From: Candidatus Aenigmarchaeota archaeon CG_4_9_14_3_um_filter_37_18
GTDB taxonomy: Archaea; Aenigmatarchaeota; Aenigmatarchaeia; CG10238-14
Direction: 5' to 3'
Assembly: GCA_002789635.1 (NCBI GenBank)
Contig: PFTQ01000015.1
Coordinates: forward strand, 1-19,394
Length of the DNA: 19,394 bases
The position numbers and the translations under genes were made by a program. Positions 1 to 7,157 of this stretch are shown piece by piece (positions within the stretch are counted from its first letter, which is position 1; the number at the start of each line of letters is the position of its first letter). The notes below the pieces were generated by a model. It was not told the origin of the DNA. It did not search any database and was given only the letters and a program-made list of their open reading frames with translations.

Positions 1-57
1 TTTTCCTTTGGTTTAGTTTCAGCATATGGAATGCTGGTTTTGTGTAGTCTTCTTTTT

Positions 58-159
58 TTACCGAGAGGACATTAATGCGGGACAACACACAAAATAAACA
101 ATTATACTAGCACTTAAAAATAAAAGAACTATAAAATACCCGGACAAAGCACCAATCAT
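58..159 (-). CDS. Possible small membrane peptide (33 aa), uncertain
   Basis: A short reading frame begins 11 nt after the stop of the upstream radical SAM gene on the same strand. It encodes one hydrophobic stretch (about residues 3-28, rich in I, V, L, F) followed by a few polar residues and a TAA. Beyond that stop, the other two minus-strand frames stay open to the window edge and read as Lys-rich protein-like sequence. The small ORF could therefore be the start of a longer membrane protein interrupted by an indel or cut by the window. No homology is recognised, and no good ribosome-binding site sits at the usual distance. This is the only coding signal I see in bases 1-170. Confidence 0.2.
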   Translation of the reverse strand: MIGALSGYFIVLLFLSASIIVYFVCCPALMSSR

Positions 160-170
160 TTTCTTCAAAT

Positions 171-1196
171 TCAACACCTATGGCTATATTCTACAATACT
201 TATTTTTTCTTTGCAACTAAAACACTTTTGGTCTTTAATCTTATTATCAACCATAGAACACCCATATCTTGCTATCAATAACTCGCCACATTTAGGGCAG
301 TAAGTATTATTCATAGGATTACCTGGATCTTGCGATGTATATGCATAAACATATTTTAGGCCAGCTTTCTTTGCAATATTTCGGCATTTCTTCAGAGTTT
401 CCACAGCAGTATAAGGGAGATTTAAACATTGATAACTAGGAAAGAACCCAATAAATTGAATAGGAACATTCTCGCTTAAATTGTCTTTTATCCATCTAGC
501 TAGCTCTTCAACTTTCTTAAGATCATCACCAATCTTTGGGATAATCAGGTCAGTGATTTCAACGTGAACACCGTTATCAAAATAGCGCTTCATTGCTTCA
601 AGAATGGGCTTTCCATCAGGGACAGAGCAATAATCCCTTAGAAACTTTTGGTCAAGCGAACCTTTGACATCAACAACCGCAGCGTCAAGATACTTTGAAA
701 TCTTATCTATAGCCTCTTCTCCTGCATAGCCATTAGTAACAAAAACATTGTATAATCCTTCTTTCTTAGCAAGTTTAGCAATATCGTACGCATATTCAAA
801 AAACACTGTCGGCTCTGTATATGTGTATGCGATTCCTTGGCAATTATTTTCTGCTGCTATTCTTACAACTTCTTTTGGCAGAACTTTTTTTCCAACTATC
901 TTTTCTGTCTGTGATATATTGGGATTGCAACAAAATTTACATCTAAAATTACACCCCACAGTCGACAAAGACAATACTTGTGATCCCGGATGGAAATGAA
1001 AGAATGGCTTCTTCTCGACTGGATCTATCTGAAGGCTTTGAAGCTTTTCATATACTAATGAGTATAATTTTCCATTTTGGTTTTTTCTTACTTTACAGAA
1101 CCCGACTTTCCCATCTGGTATTACACAGTTTCTTTCGCATAAATAACACTGAACTTTTTTATCTTCTAGCTTCCTGTAAAACATAGCTTCCTTCAT
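171..1196 (-). CDS. amrS: AmmeMemoRadiSam system radical SAM enzyme (AmrS, PflA-like)
   Basis: A 341-aa radical SAM protein of the pyruvate-formate-lyase-activase-like branch (COG1180). What is seen: an N-terminal Cys cluster (C17, C20, C24, C34), the CxxxCxxC iron-sulfur/SAM motif at C82-C86-C89, and a C-terminal zinc-ribbon-like tail with two CxxC pairs near residues 302-330. This domain order is that of the AmmeMemoRadiSam system enzyme. In that family a 4Fe-4S cluster cleaves S-adenosylmethionine to start radical chemistry, but the substrate is not established. The usual partner genes, AMMECR1 and Memo, are not in this window. The start at 1196 matches the family N-terminus (MKEA.FY.KLED) and has GAGGT just upstream. 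The gene is divergent from the DUF3467 gene across a 59-bp gap. Confidence 0.88.
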   Translation of the reverse strand: MKEAMFYRKLEDKKVQCYLCERNCVIPDGKVGFCKVRKNQNGKLYSLVYEKLQSLQIDPVEKKPFFHFHPGSQVLSLSTVGCNFRCKFCCNPNISQTEKIVGKKVLPKEVVRIAAENNCQGIAYTYTEPTVFFEYAYDIAKLAKKEGLYNVFVTNGYAGEEAIDKISKYLDAAVVDVKGSLDQKFLRDYCSVPDGKPILEAMKRYFDNGVHVEITDLIIPKIGDDLKKVEELARWIKDNLSENVPIQFIGFFPSYQCLNLPYTAVETLKKCRNIAKKAGLKYVYAYTSQDPGNPMNNTYCPKCGELLIARYGCSMVDNKIKDQKCFSCKEKISIVEYSHRC

Positions 1197-1255
1197 TTAC
1201 CTCAGATATATTAGTTTAAAAGCGAAAATTAATAATTCAATAGTAAGGTGATTTT

Positions 1256-1594
1256 ATGGAAGATAAAAGAAGAGTCAACGTGAATATAGACCACAGCGAG
1301 CTAGGGTTTTTCACAGACAATGTGACTATTTCCCATAACCCGAATAAATTCATCTTCGACTTTGTCCAGGTGACTCCAAGGTTTGATAGAATAGGAGATG
1401 ATATGCAGCAGTCTTTAGCAGTAAAGCACAACACAATAATAATGGACCCGATAATGGCCAGGAACATTCTTGAAATCCTAAAGGACAACCTAGAAAAATA
1501 CGAGAAGAATTTTGGCGAAATAAAAATCCAGAAAAGAAAGGCTGTAAGCAAGCCGATGGAATATTCGGAAGAATCCACAAGGTATATTGGATAG
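1256..1594 (+). CDS. DUF3467 family protein
   Basis: A 112-aa soluble protein that resembles the DUF3467 family, small archaeal and bacterial proteins of unknown function. Visible hallmarks are an N-terminal beta-strand-like segment (VNVNIDH), a central F.FDFVQVTPR-type strand, and a helical C-terminal half with an M-x-P-x-x-A-R pattern and many Lys residues. The start has a good AGGTGA site 5 nt upstream. The gene stops 8 nt before the RNase HII start, so the two are probably co-transcribed. No catalytic residues are apparent. Family assignment is by recognition of the motif pattern; function is unknown. Confidence 0.75.
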   Translation: MEDKRRVNVNIDHSELGFFTDNVTISHNPNKFIFDFVQVTPRFDRIGDDMQQSLAVKHNTIIMDPIMARNILEILKDNLEKYEKNFGEIKIQKRKAVSKPMEYSEESTRYIG

Positions 1595-1602
1595 GTGACT
1601 TT

Positions 1603-2286
1603 TTGTTAATAATGGGCATTGATGAAGCCGGGAGAGGTCCGGTTATAGGGCCGATGGTTTTGTGCGGCTTAGTTGCAACTGAAGATCAGGAAGAAGAACT
1701 GAGAAAAATAAAAGTTGCAGACTCGAAAACCCTGTCTCCCAAAAAAAGAGAAGAGCTTTCTGAAAAAATCGAGGGAATTGCAACCCATATAATAATCCTC
1801 CGAATACCCGCACATAAAATAGACGCCAACCGAAAAAAGGGGATAAACCTCAACCAGATAGAAGCAATAAAAATGGCTGAAATAATTGACATGATTAAGC
1901 CCGATAAAGTTTACATCGATTCCCCCAGTTATAATAGTAATAAATTCATGGAATACCTTTCCTCAAAACTTGAGCACAAGAAAGTAGAGATAATTGCTGA
2001 AAATTATGCTGATAAAAAATACGCTGTTGTTTCTGCTGCCTCAATAATGGCAAAAGTCGACAGGGATGCACAAATTAAAAAACTGGAACAAGAAATAGGC
2101 GAGCCTTTAGGTGTTGGATACCCGCATGATGAACTTACAATAAAACATCTCGAAAAAATAGCAAGAGAAAACAAGGGTAAGATGCCTAGATATGTAAGGA
2201 CTACATGGGACACTACAAAACAAATAATCAAAAAATATGAGCAGAAAGGGTTAGTTGGGTTCTTGCAAAAAATTGGCAAAGAATAA
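1603..2286 (+). CDS. rnhB: Ribonuclease HII
   Basis: RNase HII cleaves the RNA strand of RNA-DNA hybrids and nicks at single ribonucleotides embedded in DNA, starting ribonucleotide excision repair and helping primer removal. The 227-aa protein has the signature GIDEAGRGPVIGP at residues 5-17 (catalytic D7, E8), a VYIDSP segment around residue 103 carrying the next acidic residue, and AASIMAKVDRD near residues 145-155 with the last conserved Asp. Length is normal for an archaeal enzyme. I keep the TTG start at 1603 because it gives the usual three to four residues before GIDEAGRG. The ATG at 1612 (M4) is an alternative, and the GGTGA at 1594-1598 could serve either. FEN-1, its partner in RNA primer removal, lies just downstream on the other strand. 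Confidence 0.95.
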   Translation: MLIMGIDEAGRGPVIGPMVLCGLVATEDQEEELRKIKVADSKTLSPKKREELSEKIEGIATHIIILRIPAHKIDANRKKGINLNQIEAIKMAEIIDMIKPDKVYIDSPSYNSNKFMEYLSSKLEHKKVEIIAENYADKKYAVVSAASIMAKVDRDAQIKKLEQEIGEPLGVGYPHDELTIKHLEKIARENKGKMPRYVRTTWDTTKQIIKKYEQKGLVGFLQKIGKE

Positions 2287-2292
2287 TTTTTG

Positions 2293-2610
2293 TCATTTAA
2301 TTATAAAATCTAAATATTGTAACAAGACTGGAATTATTATTATGATCATTCCCCAACCTAACAAACCAAACTTATTCTTCTTCAGTAGATATATCGAACT
2401 CAAAATGTAAAATATCTCAATAGGGAATGTCATCCATTTACAAAACTCCTTACACCAATTTGCATACGATGATTCTCTATGTAAAAATTCAGTAAAATTA
2501 TTATGTATCCCCAAAATATCAGATAAAATATCTCTAATTAAATGTTGAATTGAATAAATAAGAATAAAAATGAGAATTATCTTCCAAACTTTCAATAGAA
2601 AGTCTTTCAC
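2293..2610 (-). CDS. Hypothetical small membrane protein (105 aa)
   Basis: I do not recognise this protein. It has three hydrophobic stretches, about residues 6-30, 59-78 and 83-103, separated by a polar loop with two Cys residues (C53, C57), and so looks like a three-span membrane protein. It overlaps the end of the FEN-1 gene by 4 nt (ATGA-type junction), which suggests translational coupling. It converges on the RNase HII gene with a gap of only 6 bp. The sequence is more AT-rich than fen and rich in Ile, as expected of a membrane protein. Function cannot be stated. Confidence 0.6.
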   Translation of the reverse strand: MKDFLLKVWKIILIFILIYSIQHLIRDILSDILGIHNNFTEFLHRESSYANWCKEFCKWMTFPIEIFYILSSIYLLKKNKFGLLGWGMIIIIIPVLLQYLDFIIK

Positions 2611-3641
2611 TTCTTAAACCACCCGCTAAGCGTAGACTGTGTCCCAGATTTCCGAATTTCTAGAAGTCTTTCAACACCCTTTTCTATTCTTTCTTGCGAG
2701 AATTCATGCTCATCTACCATTATCTTCATGATCTCATCTTTATTCGGTTCATTCCATTCTATTTCATAGTCTTGTTTTACTGGTGGATTCAAAAAGAAAT
2801 CATAAATTTTGCGGGGGTCAGTTTCAAATTCCCAATCAATCTCCTTAAGAACATTCTCCAAATTTTGTTTTTCTTTCACTAATTTCAAAGCTCCTTTAGG
2901 TCCGATACCCTTTATCCCCCCAGGATTATAATCTGTCCCGACCAATATTCCCAACACAACCAATTGCTCCTGGTTTATTCCCAGTTCTGACAGCATCTTC
3001 TCCAGTTCTATTAATTCCGGCTTAATTTCAATCCACATCTGCTGGTGAGGCAACTTCCTCTTTCCTGTTATTGAAAGGTTTCTGACCATTTTTGGGGAGG
3101 CGAACAACAGCGAGTCAATATCCTGGGATCCAACTGCATATGCATCTCCTTTCCGAACAAGCAAAGATGCTTGAGCTTCGCCTTCCGACGGAGCTTCTAT
3201 ACAAGGTATACCCATAGCTTCAAGCAGCTTCCTGGCTTCTCCAACCATGTCAACTGTTACTTTCAATGCTCCCTGGGCATAAGTCATTATCTTCTCTTTC
3301 TCGCCTTTTTCAACAGCTTCTTCCCATTTTATTTTATTCTTGTCCCTTATTTTTTGCCTCTCCCTTAAAACTTTCATCTTGAAGTCTGGCGGTTCCCCGT
3401 CTATTACAAAAATAGGCTTTATTCCGCTTTCCAGTAATTTAATATTCCTATAAAAAACTCCAGAAAGATGCGATGTTATTCCGCCTTTCGAATCCCTCAA
3501 AGGTTCTCCAGTATACCTCTGCCTAATAATGCTTAAAAATTGAAAAAGAATATTGTAGGCATCTACTGCTATCTTCTTGCCAGACAGGGTTTCCAAATCT
3601 ATTTCTGTTTTTGGGGCTAACCTAGATATCTGAACTCCCAT
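2607..3641 (-). CDS. fen: Flap endonuclease 1 (FEN-1)
   Basis: FEN-1 removes 5' flaps during Okazaki fragment maturation and long-patch base excision repair. The 344-aa protein has the full archaeal layout: an N domain starting MGVQISRLAP with D27, an I domain with D81 in VIDGEPP, E153/E155 in APSEGEAQA, D174/D176 in GSQDIDSLLF, and D237 in LVGTDYNPGG, all metal ligands in the family. The helix-hairpin-helix GIKGIGPKGAL follows. The C-terminus ends in a PCNA-interacting box, Q335-x-x-L338-x-x-W341-F342. The PIP box shows that it works on the sliding clamp. The initiating ATG is fixed because the processed N-terminal Gly2 is needed in this family. The downstream small membrane gene overlaps it by 4 nt. 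Confidence 0.97.
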   Translation of the reverse strand: MGVQISRLAPKTEIDLETLSGKKIAVDAYNILFQFLSIIRQRYTGEPLRDSKGGITSHLSGVFYRNIKLLESGIKPIFVIDGEPPDFKMKVLRERQKIRDKNKIKWEEAVEKGEKEKIMTYAQGALKVTVDMVGEARKLLEAMGIPCIEAPSEGEAQASLLVRKGDAYAVGSQDIDSLLFASPKMVRNLSITGKRKLPHQQMWIEIKPELIELEKMLSELGINQEQLVVLGILVGTDYNPGGIKGIGPKGALKLVKEKQNLENVLKEIDWEFETDPRKIYDFFLNPPVKQDYEIEWNEPNKDEIMKIMVDEHEFSQERIEKGVERLLEIRKSGTQSTLSGWFKK

Positions 3642-3674
3642 AAATCTAATTTACCATTCAAAATATAAAAGAGA

Positions 3675-4007
3675 TCATTTCTTCTTTCTTGTTGCCCTTT
3701 TTCTTGTTGTTTTTTTGACTTCTGGTTTTGACTCTTCCTTTTCCTCTTCTTTTGGCTCCTCTTTCTTTAATTCTTTTTCTATCCTCCATTCATCCAATTC
3801 CAGCCAAACCACAAACAATCCAATCAACATGACAAGTGGCGGAATAGAGCCAACCAACAGTGTTACTAATGACTGCCAGAGCTTAACTGTTCCGATCACT
3901 GGTATATTTATGCCGTTGCCAACACCATTCATTATTTCATATGCATACATTCCCAACGGAACTACTAGCAAAACAACTCCAATCAATAGCTTAATCATTG
4001 CACCCAT
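3675..4007 (-). CDS. Two-span membrane protein with charged C-terminal tail
   Basis: A 110-aa protein with no recognised family. Two membrane segments (about residues 5-22 and 40-66) are followed by an acidic/basic Lys-Glu-rich helix and a very basic end (KKTTRKRATRKKK), likely cytoplasmic and able to contact nucleic acid or acidic lipid. I prefer the ATG at 4007 over one 18 nt upstream, because a run of six G residues (4015-4020 on this strand) lies exactly 7 nt before it and would otherwise lie inside the coding region. The gene sits 33 nt upstream of fen on the same strand, so the two may share a transcript. Function is unknown. Confidence 0.6.
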   Translation of the reverse strand: MGAMIKLLIGVVLLVVPLGMYAYEIMNGVGNGINIPVIGTVKLWQSLVTLLVGSIPPLVMLIGLFVVWLELDEWRIEKELKKEEPKEEEKEESKPEVKKTTRKRATRKKK

Positions 4008-4050
4008 TATATATCCCCCCTTCATTTAATGGAAGTAATATTGAGTTTTA

Positions 4051-4060
4051 GATATTTAAG
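4051..4060 (+). promoter_or_regulatory. TATA box for the MscS-type channel gene
   Basis: The sequence GATATTTAAG is centred about 30 nt before the ATG at 4086. This is the archaeal TATA-to-start distance for a leaderless message, and no Shine-Dalgarno site is present. It supports the downstream start rather than an ATG at 4029. Confidence 0.5.
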
Positions 4061-4085
4061 TTTTGGAAATTCAATAATTATAAAT

Positions 4086-4970
4086 ATGTCTGATCCAATA
4101 TCGCTTTTGGGTAATGTATCCTTCACAAATTTAGTCATATTTATAATAATTTTCGCTGTTGCTTCTCTTTTTACAAACCTTCTATCGATTGTAATTTCAA
4201 ACCTGATTAAAACAAAAATTAACAACCCAAGATATAAAGTCCCAGGAAAATTGGTGCAGTATTTTTTAATGTTTGCAGTGACTTATCATGGCCTTAAATA
4301 TATACTTGGATTCGAACTCAATACACTTCTCGCCACACTGGGGATATTCGGTATTGCAGTAGCTTTTGCTACCCAGCAGACCATCCAAAACTTTATTGCA
4401 GGCATTTTCATTCTTGGAGGGGGAATTATAAAACTAGACGATTGGGTAGAGATTTCTGGCCTTCCGTCTACAGGGTTATCCCAAGTAAAAGACATCTCCC
4501 TTACTAGAACAACATTGAGAGAAGAAAACGGGAGATTGATATTTGTGCCAAATTCTATTTTTATCAATAGCAAGCTTGTTAAATATTCAGGCGGGGATTT
4601 TTTCAAGGTTTCTTTTTCATTGAAAGTTTCTGGAGATAATGATTTAGAGAAAGTCCGAAAAATTGTTTTTGATATCTGCAATAAAAATGAGAAAATCCTG
4701 CCAAATATACCAGTAAAAGAAAAATCTATCCTTCGAAAACTATTGGCAAATATACCTGTTGAAAATAAGGATCTTTTATCTTTTCTGAAAAAAAGATTTG
4801 ATCCAAATAAGTTTGAACCAGTTGTTCTTATAGGGGATATCAATGAGAATAAGATAACACTAAATGTTTGGATTTGGCTTTGGGAAATTGAAAATAAAGA
4901 TAAAATAATTTCTTCTATACTGGGTGATATTCTAAAAGAATTTTCTAAAAACAAAATTAAACTCGGATAG
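4086..4970 (+). CDS. mscS: Small-conductance mechanosensitive channel (MscS family)
   Basis: A 294-aa channel that would open under membrane tension to release solutes in osmotic downshock. There are three predicted membrane helices: residues 14-40, 56-75 and 79-110. The third is the pore helix with the family pattern of Gly/Ala steps (LATLGIFGIAVAFA) followed by QQTIQNFIAGIFIL, the Q/N-rich kink of MscS pores. A beta domain follows (DWVEI, then FVPNSIFINSKLVKYS, which matches the MscS PN(S/A) strand), then a C-terminal alpha/beta domain that is longer and more charged than usual near residues 185-235. An in-frame ATG at 4029 would add 19 residues, but the TATA box position favours 4086. The gene stands alone, divergent from the membrane protein ending at 3675. 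Confidence 0.88.
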   Translation: MSDPISLLGNVSFTNLVIFIIIFAVASLFTNLLSIVISNLIKTKINNPRYKVPGKLVQYFLMFAVTYHGLKYILGFELNTLLATLGIFGIAVAFATQQTIQNFIAGIFILGGGIIKLDDWVEISGLPSTGLSQVKDISLTRTTLREENGRLIFVPNSIFINSKLVKYSGGDFFKVSFSLKVSGDNDLEKVRKIVFDICNKNEKILPNIPVKEKSILRKLLANIPVENKDLLSFLKKRFDPNKFEPVVLIGDINENKITLNVWIWLWEIENKDKIISSILGDILKEFSKNKIKLG

Positions 4971-5023
4971 AATAATTTATAGGTTAAAAACACAAAGTAA
5001 TATTTGAGATATTTTGATTCTTT

Positions 5024-5320
5024 TCAAAAATGATATATCTTTTCTTTAAAATTTACAACTTTATTGTCTTCTATTTTAACACCTTCTTTCTCTAGGAGTT
5101 TAATTTTATTGTCTATTCCAGCTGCAAATCCCCCAACATTTCCATTAGAATTGACAACCCGATGGCAAGGGATTTTTGGGGCATTTGGATTGTTATGGCA
5201 GGCGTTTCCGACAGCGCGAAAGGCTTTAGAATTCAATTTTTTAGCTATTATGCCGTATTTTGCCACTTTCCCTTCAGGTATTTGTTCTAATAACTTCCAA
5301 ACTTTTTCTTGAAACTTCAT
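5024..5320 (-). CDS. ogt: Methylated-DNA-[protein]-cysteine S-methyltransferase, single domain
   Basis: A suicide DNA-repair protein that moves alkyl groups from O6-alkylguanine to its own cysteine. The 98-aa protein is only the C-terminal DNA-binding/active-site domain of the family. It has the helix-turn-helix with the arginine finger (R35 in FRAVGNA), the asparagine hinge, the active-site PCHRVV with C52, and the GGFAAG loop. Because C52 is present, it is a true methyltransferase rather than an alkyltransferase-like (ATL) protein, in which Trp replaces this Cys. The N-terminal RNase-H-like domain found in most MGMTs (about 150-180 aa in total) is absent. The start at 5320 is the only reasonable one. 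The gene is divergent from eL15. Confidence 0.9.
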   Translation of the reverse strand: MKFQEKVWKLLEQIPEGKVAKYGIIAKKLNSKAFRAVGNACHNNPNAPKIPCHRVVNSNGNVGGFAAGIDNKIKLLEKEGVKIEDNKVVNFKEKIYHF

Positions 5321-5362
5321 ATAATTAAATATATCAGAAAAGTAAATAATTCTGCAATAGGT

Positions 5363-5376
5363 TAATATTTAAATTT
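5363..5376 (+). promoter_or_regulatory. TATA box and Shine-Dalgarno for the eL15 operon
   Basis: TAATATTTAAATTT is a strong archaeal TATA element. A start of transcription about 26 nt downstream would fall near 5396. An AGGTG site at 5400-5404 precedes the eL15 ATG at 5410, so this gene has a short leader with a ribosome-binding site. It is the likely main promoter of the downstream gene cluster. Confidence 0.5.
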
Positions 5377-5409
5377 TGTGATACAAACAGTTAAGGAATA
5401 GGTGCTTTA

Positions 5410-5940
5410 ATGGTCAGTGGTTTATATCAAGAAATAAGGAAATTGTGGAAAAACCCAAGGAAATCAATGAAAGAGTTAACTAGATCCAGGCTTATTGAAT
5501 GGAGAAGGGAAGGGAGATTTGAAAGGGTTGAGAAGCCTACTAGAATTGACAGGGCAAGAAGCCTTGGTTACAAGGCAAAGAACGGCTTTGTTATAGTCAG
5601 GGGAAGGATAGGCAGGGGGGGGAGAAGAAGACCACTTTATGGAAGAAGAGGCAGAAAACCATCCAAATCAGGTCTTACTGGATTTACGTCATCAAAATCT
5701 TTGCAGTGGATGATGGAAGAGAGAATCCAGAAAAAATACCCAAACCTTGAAGTTCTTGGGAGCTATGAGGTAGGAAAAGATGGAAGTCATAAATGGTTTG
5801 AAGTCATTCTCGTGGACCCTGTTGTTCCAGAAATTATGAAAGACAAGAATTTGAAATGGGTTGAATCTGGGAAGAATAAAAGGAGAGTGTTTAGGGGGCT
5901 GACATCTTCTGGTAAAAAGGGGAGAGCACTTAAGGCTTAA
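5410..5940 (+). CDS. rpl15e: 50S ribosomal protein L15e (eL15)
   Basis: A large-subunit ribosomal protein shared by archaea and eukaryotes. The 176-aa basic protein matches the family from the N-terminus (MVSGLYQEIRKLWKNP), through ARSLGYKAK.G.V..R.R..RGGRRRP near residues 50-80 and the GFTSSKSLQW segment, to the SSGKKGRALK end. Length is slightly under the roughly 190 residues usual in archaea, with the shortening at the C-terminus. It is the first gene of the cluster with RNase P, proteasome and exosome genes and is followed after 36 nt by Rpp30. Confidence 0.96.
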   Translation: MVSGLYQEIRKLWKNPRKSMKELTRSRLIEWRREGRFERVEKPTRIDRARSLGYKAKNGFVIVRGRIGRGGRRRPLYGRRGRKPSKSGLTGFTSSKSLQWMMEERIQKKYPNLEVLGSYEVGKDGSHKWFEVILVDPVVPEIMKDKNLKWVESGKNKRRVFRGLTSSGKKGRALKA

Positions 5941-5950
5941 TTTCTTAATC

Positions 5951-5960
5951 CTTTAAATCT
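5951..5960 (+). promoter_or_regulatory. Possible internal TATA box before Rpp30
   Basis: CTTTAAATCT lies about 22 nt before the Rpp30 ATG at 5977. With no Shine-Dalgarno site in the 36-nt gap, this would allow a leaderless internal transcript for the RNase P genes in addition to read-through from eL15. Confidence 0.35.
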
Positions 5961-5976
5961 AATTTTAATTGATTAT

Positions 5977-6693
5977 ATGGATTGCTTTGATTTTCATATT
6001 AGGTCTGATTTCTCTGAGGGGGAGTCGTCTGTTCTAGATTTTGCCACCCGCGCCAAGATGTTAGGATACAAAGGAATATGTGTTTCTGAGTATTTCAGGG
6101 ATGAAAAACATTTAGAGGAATTGAAAAGAAAATGTAAAGATATTGCTGATAGGGTAGGACTGGATATTTTTGTCGGGTTTCAAGCTAGAAATACAAAGGA
6201 ATTGAGTAAATTAACTTCTTTGAGGAGAAAATATGATGTTTTGTTGGTTAGGGGAGGTAATGTCGACTTAAATAGAAAAGCGGTTGAAACTCCAGAAGTG
6301 GATGTGCTGCTTCATCCTGAATTTGGAAGATATGATTCAGGCTTCAATCACATAATGGCTAAGCTTGCGAGAGAAAATAACGTTGCAGTTGAAGTCAATT
6401 TCAGGGAAATACTGCTTTCTTCTAAAAACACAAGATCCCACATACTTCACAATATCAGCGAAAATATCAAGTTATGTAAAAAATTTCACACACCAATCAT
6501 TATTTGTTCTGGTGCTATTTCACATCTTCAGATGAAAGACCCTAAAGTCCTGATGTCAATGGGAACGCTTCTTGGGTTGGAGTTGAATGAAGCTAAGAAA
6601 TGTTTGTCAGAAGTGCCTAAAAATATTATCAATTCAGTCAAAGAGAAGCAAAGCAAATCATGGATAAAACCAGGGGTTAAGGTGGTTAGATGA
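5977..6693 (+). CDS. rnp3: RNase P protein component 3 (Rpp30)
   Basis: Rpp30 is a TIM-barrel protein subunit of archaeal RNase P, the ribonucleoprotein that trims tRNA 5' leaders. It pairs with Pop5 and helps fold the catalytic RNA. The 238-aa protein starts with the family motif MDCFDFHIRSD, which is the first barrel strand. It continues with GYKGICVSEYF, the VLLVRGGN strand (residues 88-95), a VDVLLHPEF strand, AVEVNFREIL, and a conserved IICSGA segment, all in the usual order. Length is typical. Its last 4 nt overlap the start of the Pop5 gene (ATGA), so the two RNase P partners are translationally coupled. Confidence 0.94.
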   Translation: MDCFDFHIRSDFSEGESSVLDFATRAKMLGYKGICVSEYFRDEKHLEELKRKCKDIADRVGLDIFVGFQARNTKELSKLTSLRRKYDVLLVRGGNVDLNRKAVETPEVDVLLHPEFGRYDSGFNHIMAKLARENNVAVEVNFREILLSSKNTRSHILHNISENIKLCKKFHTPIIICSGAISHLQMKDPKVLMSMGTLLGLELNEAKKCLSEVPKNIINSVKEKQSKSWIKPGVKVVR

Positions 6694-7064
6694 AAAAACT
6701 GAAAATACTGCCTCAAACATTGAGGGAGAAGAAGCGGTATATAGCTTTTCAAGTTATACCTGAAAAAGACGAAGATTTCACTTATTCTGACTTAGAGGCG
6801 GGAATATGGAATGTGATGTTAGACTTCTTGGGGGAATACGGGGTTTCAAAAACATCTGCTTGGCTTCTAAAAGATACATGGGACCCTAAAGAATTGACAG
6901 GAATTATAAAATGCATCCCTGAAAGCACAGAGGCTATCATAGCATCTCTTGGACTTATTGACAGGCTTGGGGATAACAGGATTTGCTTTAAGATATTGAA
7001 AGTTTCTGGAACTATTCGGGGGTTGAGGTTAAATACTACCCAAAAGTTTAAATCAATCAAATAA
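6690..7064 (+). CDS. rnp2: RNase P protein component 2 (Pop5)
   Basis: Pop5 is the RNase P subunit that forms a heterotetramer with Rpp30 and stimulates catalysis by the RNA subunit. The 124-aa protein fits the family: N-terminal basic segment LPQTLREKKRYIAFQVI, central GEYGVSKTSAWLLKD, and the IKCIPESTEAIIASLGLI strand-helix, closing with KVSGTIRGLR. It starts within the Rpp30 stop codon and is followed by a 93-nt gap containing the PsmA promoter. Confidence 0.93.
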   Translation: MKKLKILPQTLREKKRYIAFQVIPEKDEDFTYSDLEAGIWNVMLDFLGEYGVSKTSAWLLKDTWDPKELTGIIKCIPESTEAIIASLGLIDRLGDNRICFKILKVSGTIRGLRLNTTQKFKSIK

Positions 7065-7101
7065 AAAATACTAGGAGTCAATTTGTCTACTATCATTGAT
7101 T

Positions 7102-7113
7102 TAATATTTAAAA
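7102..7113 (+). promoter_or_regulatory. TATA box and Shine-Dalgarno for psmA
   Basis: A TAATATTTAAAA-type element would start transcription near 7134. It is followed by a strong GTGAGGTGA ribosome-binding site at 7146-7154, right before the psmA ATG at 7158. This divides the cluster into an upstream eL15/RNase P unit and a downstream proteasome/exosome unit. Confidence 0.5.
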
Positions 7114-7157
7114 TACAAAATATTGTTATCAATTTAATGATTAAGTGAGGTGAATAT

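Noticed and set aside
1350..1619. Minus-strand open frames opposite the DUF3467 gene
   Set aside because: They lie opposite a gene with a good ribosome-binding site and family pattern, and have the Cys/Phe/Leu-rich composition of shadow frames.
4029..4085. N-terminal extension of the MscS protein from an ATG at 4029
   Set aside because: The extension would place the TATA box inside the gene, has no ribosome-binding site, and adds non-family residues.
4286..4993. Long open frame (235 codons) on the minus strand opposite the MscS-type gene
   Set aside because: It is antisense to a clear MscS protein, has a Ser/Phe/Ile-rich composition typical of complementary-strand reading, and matches no family.
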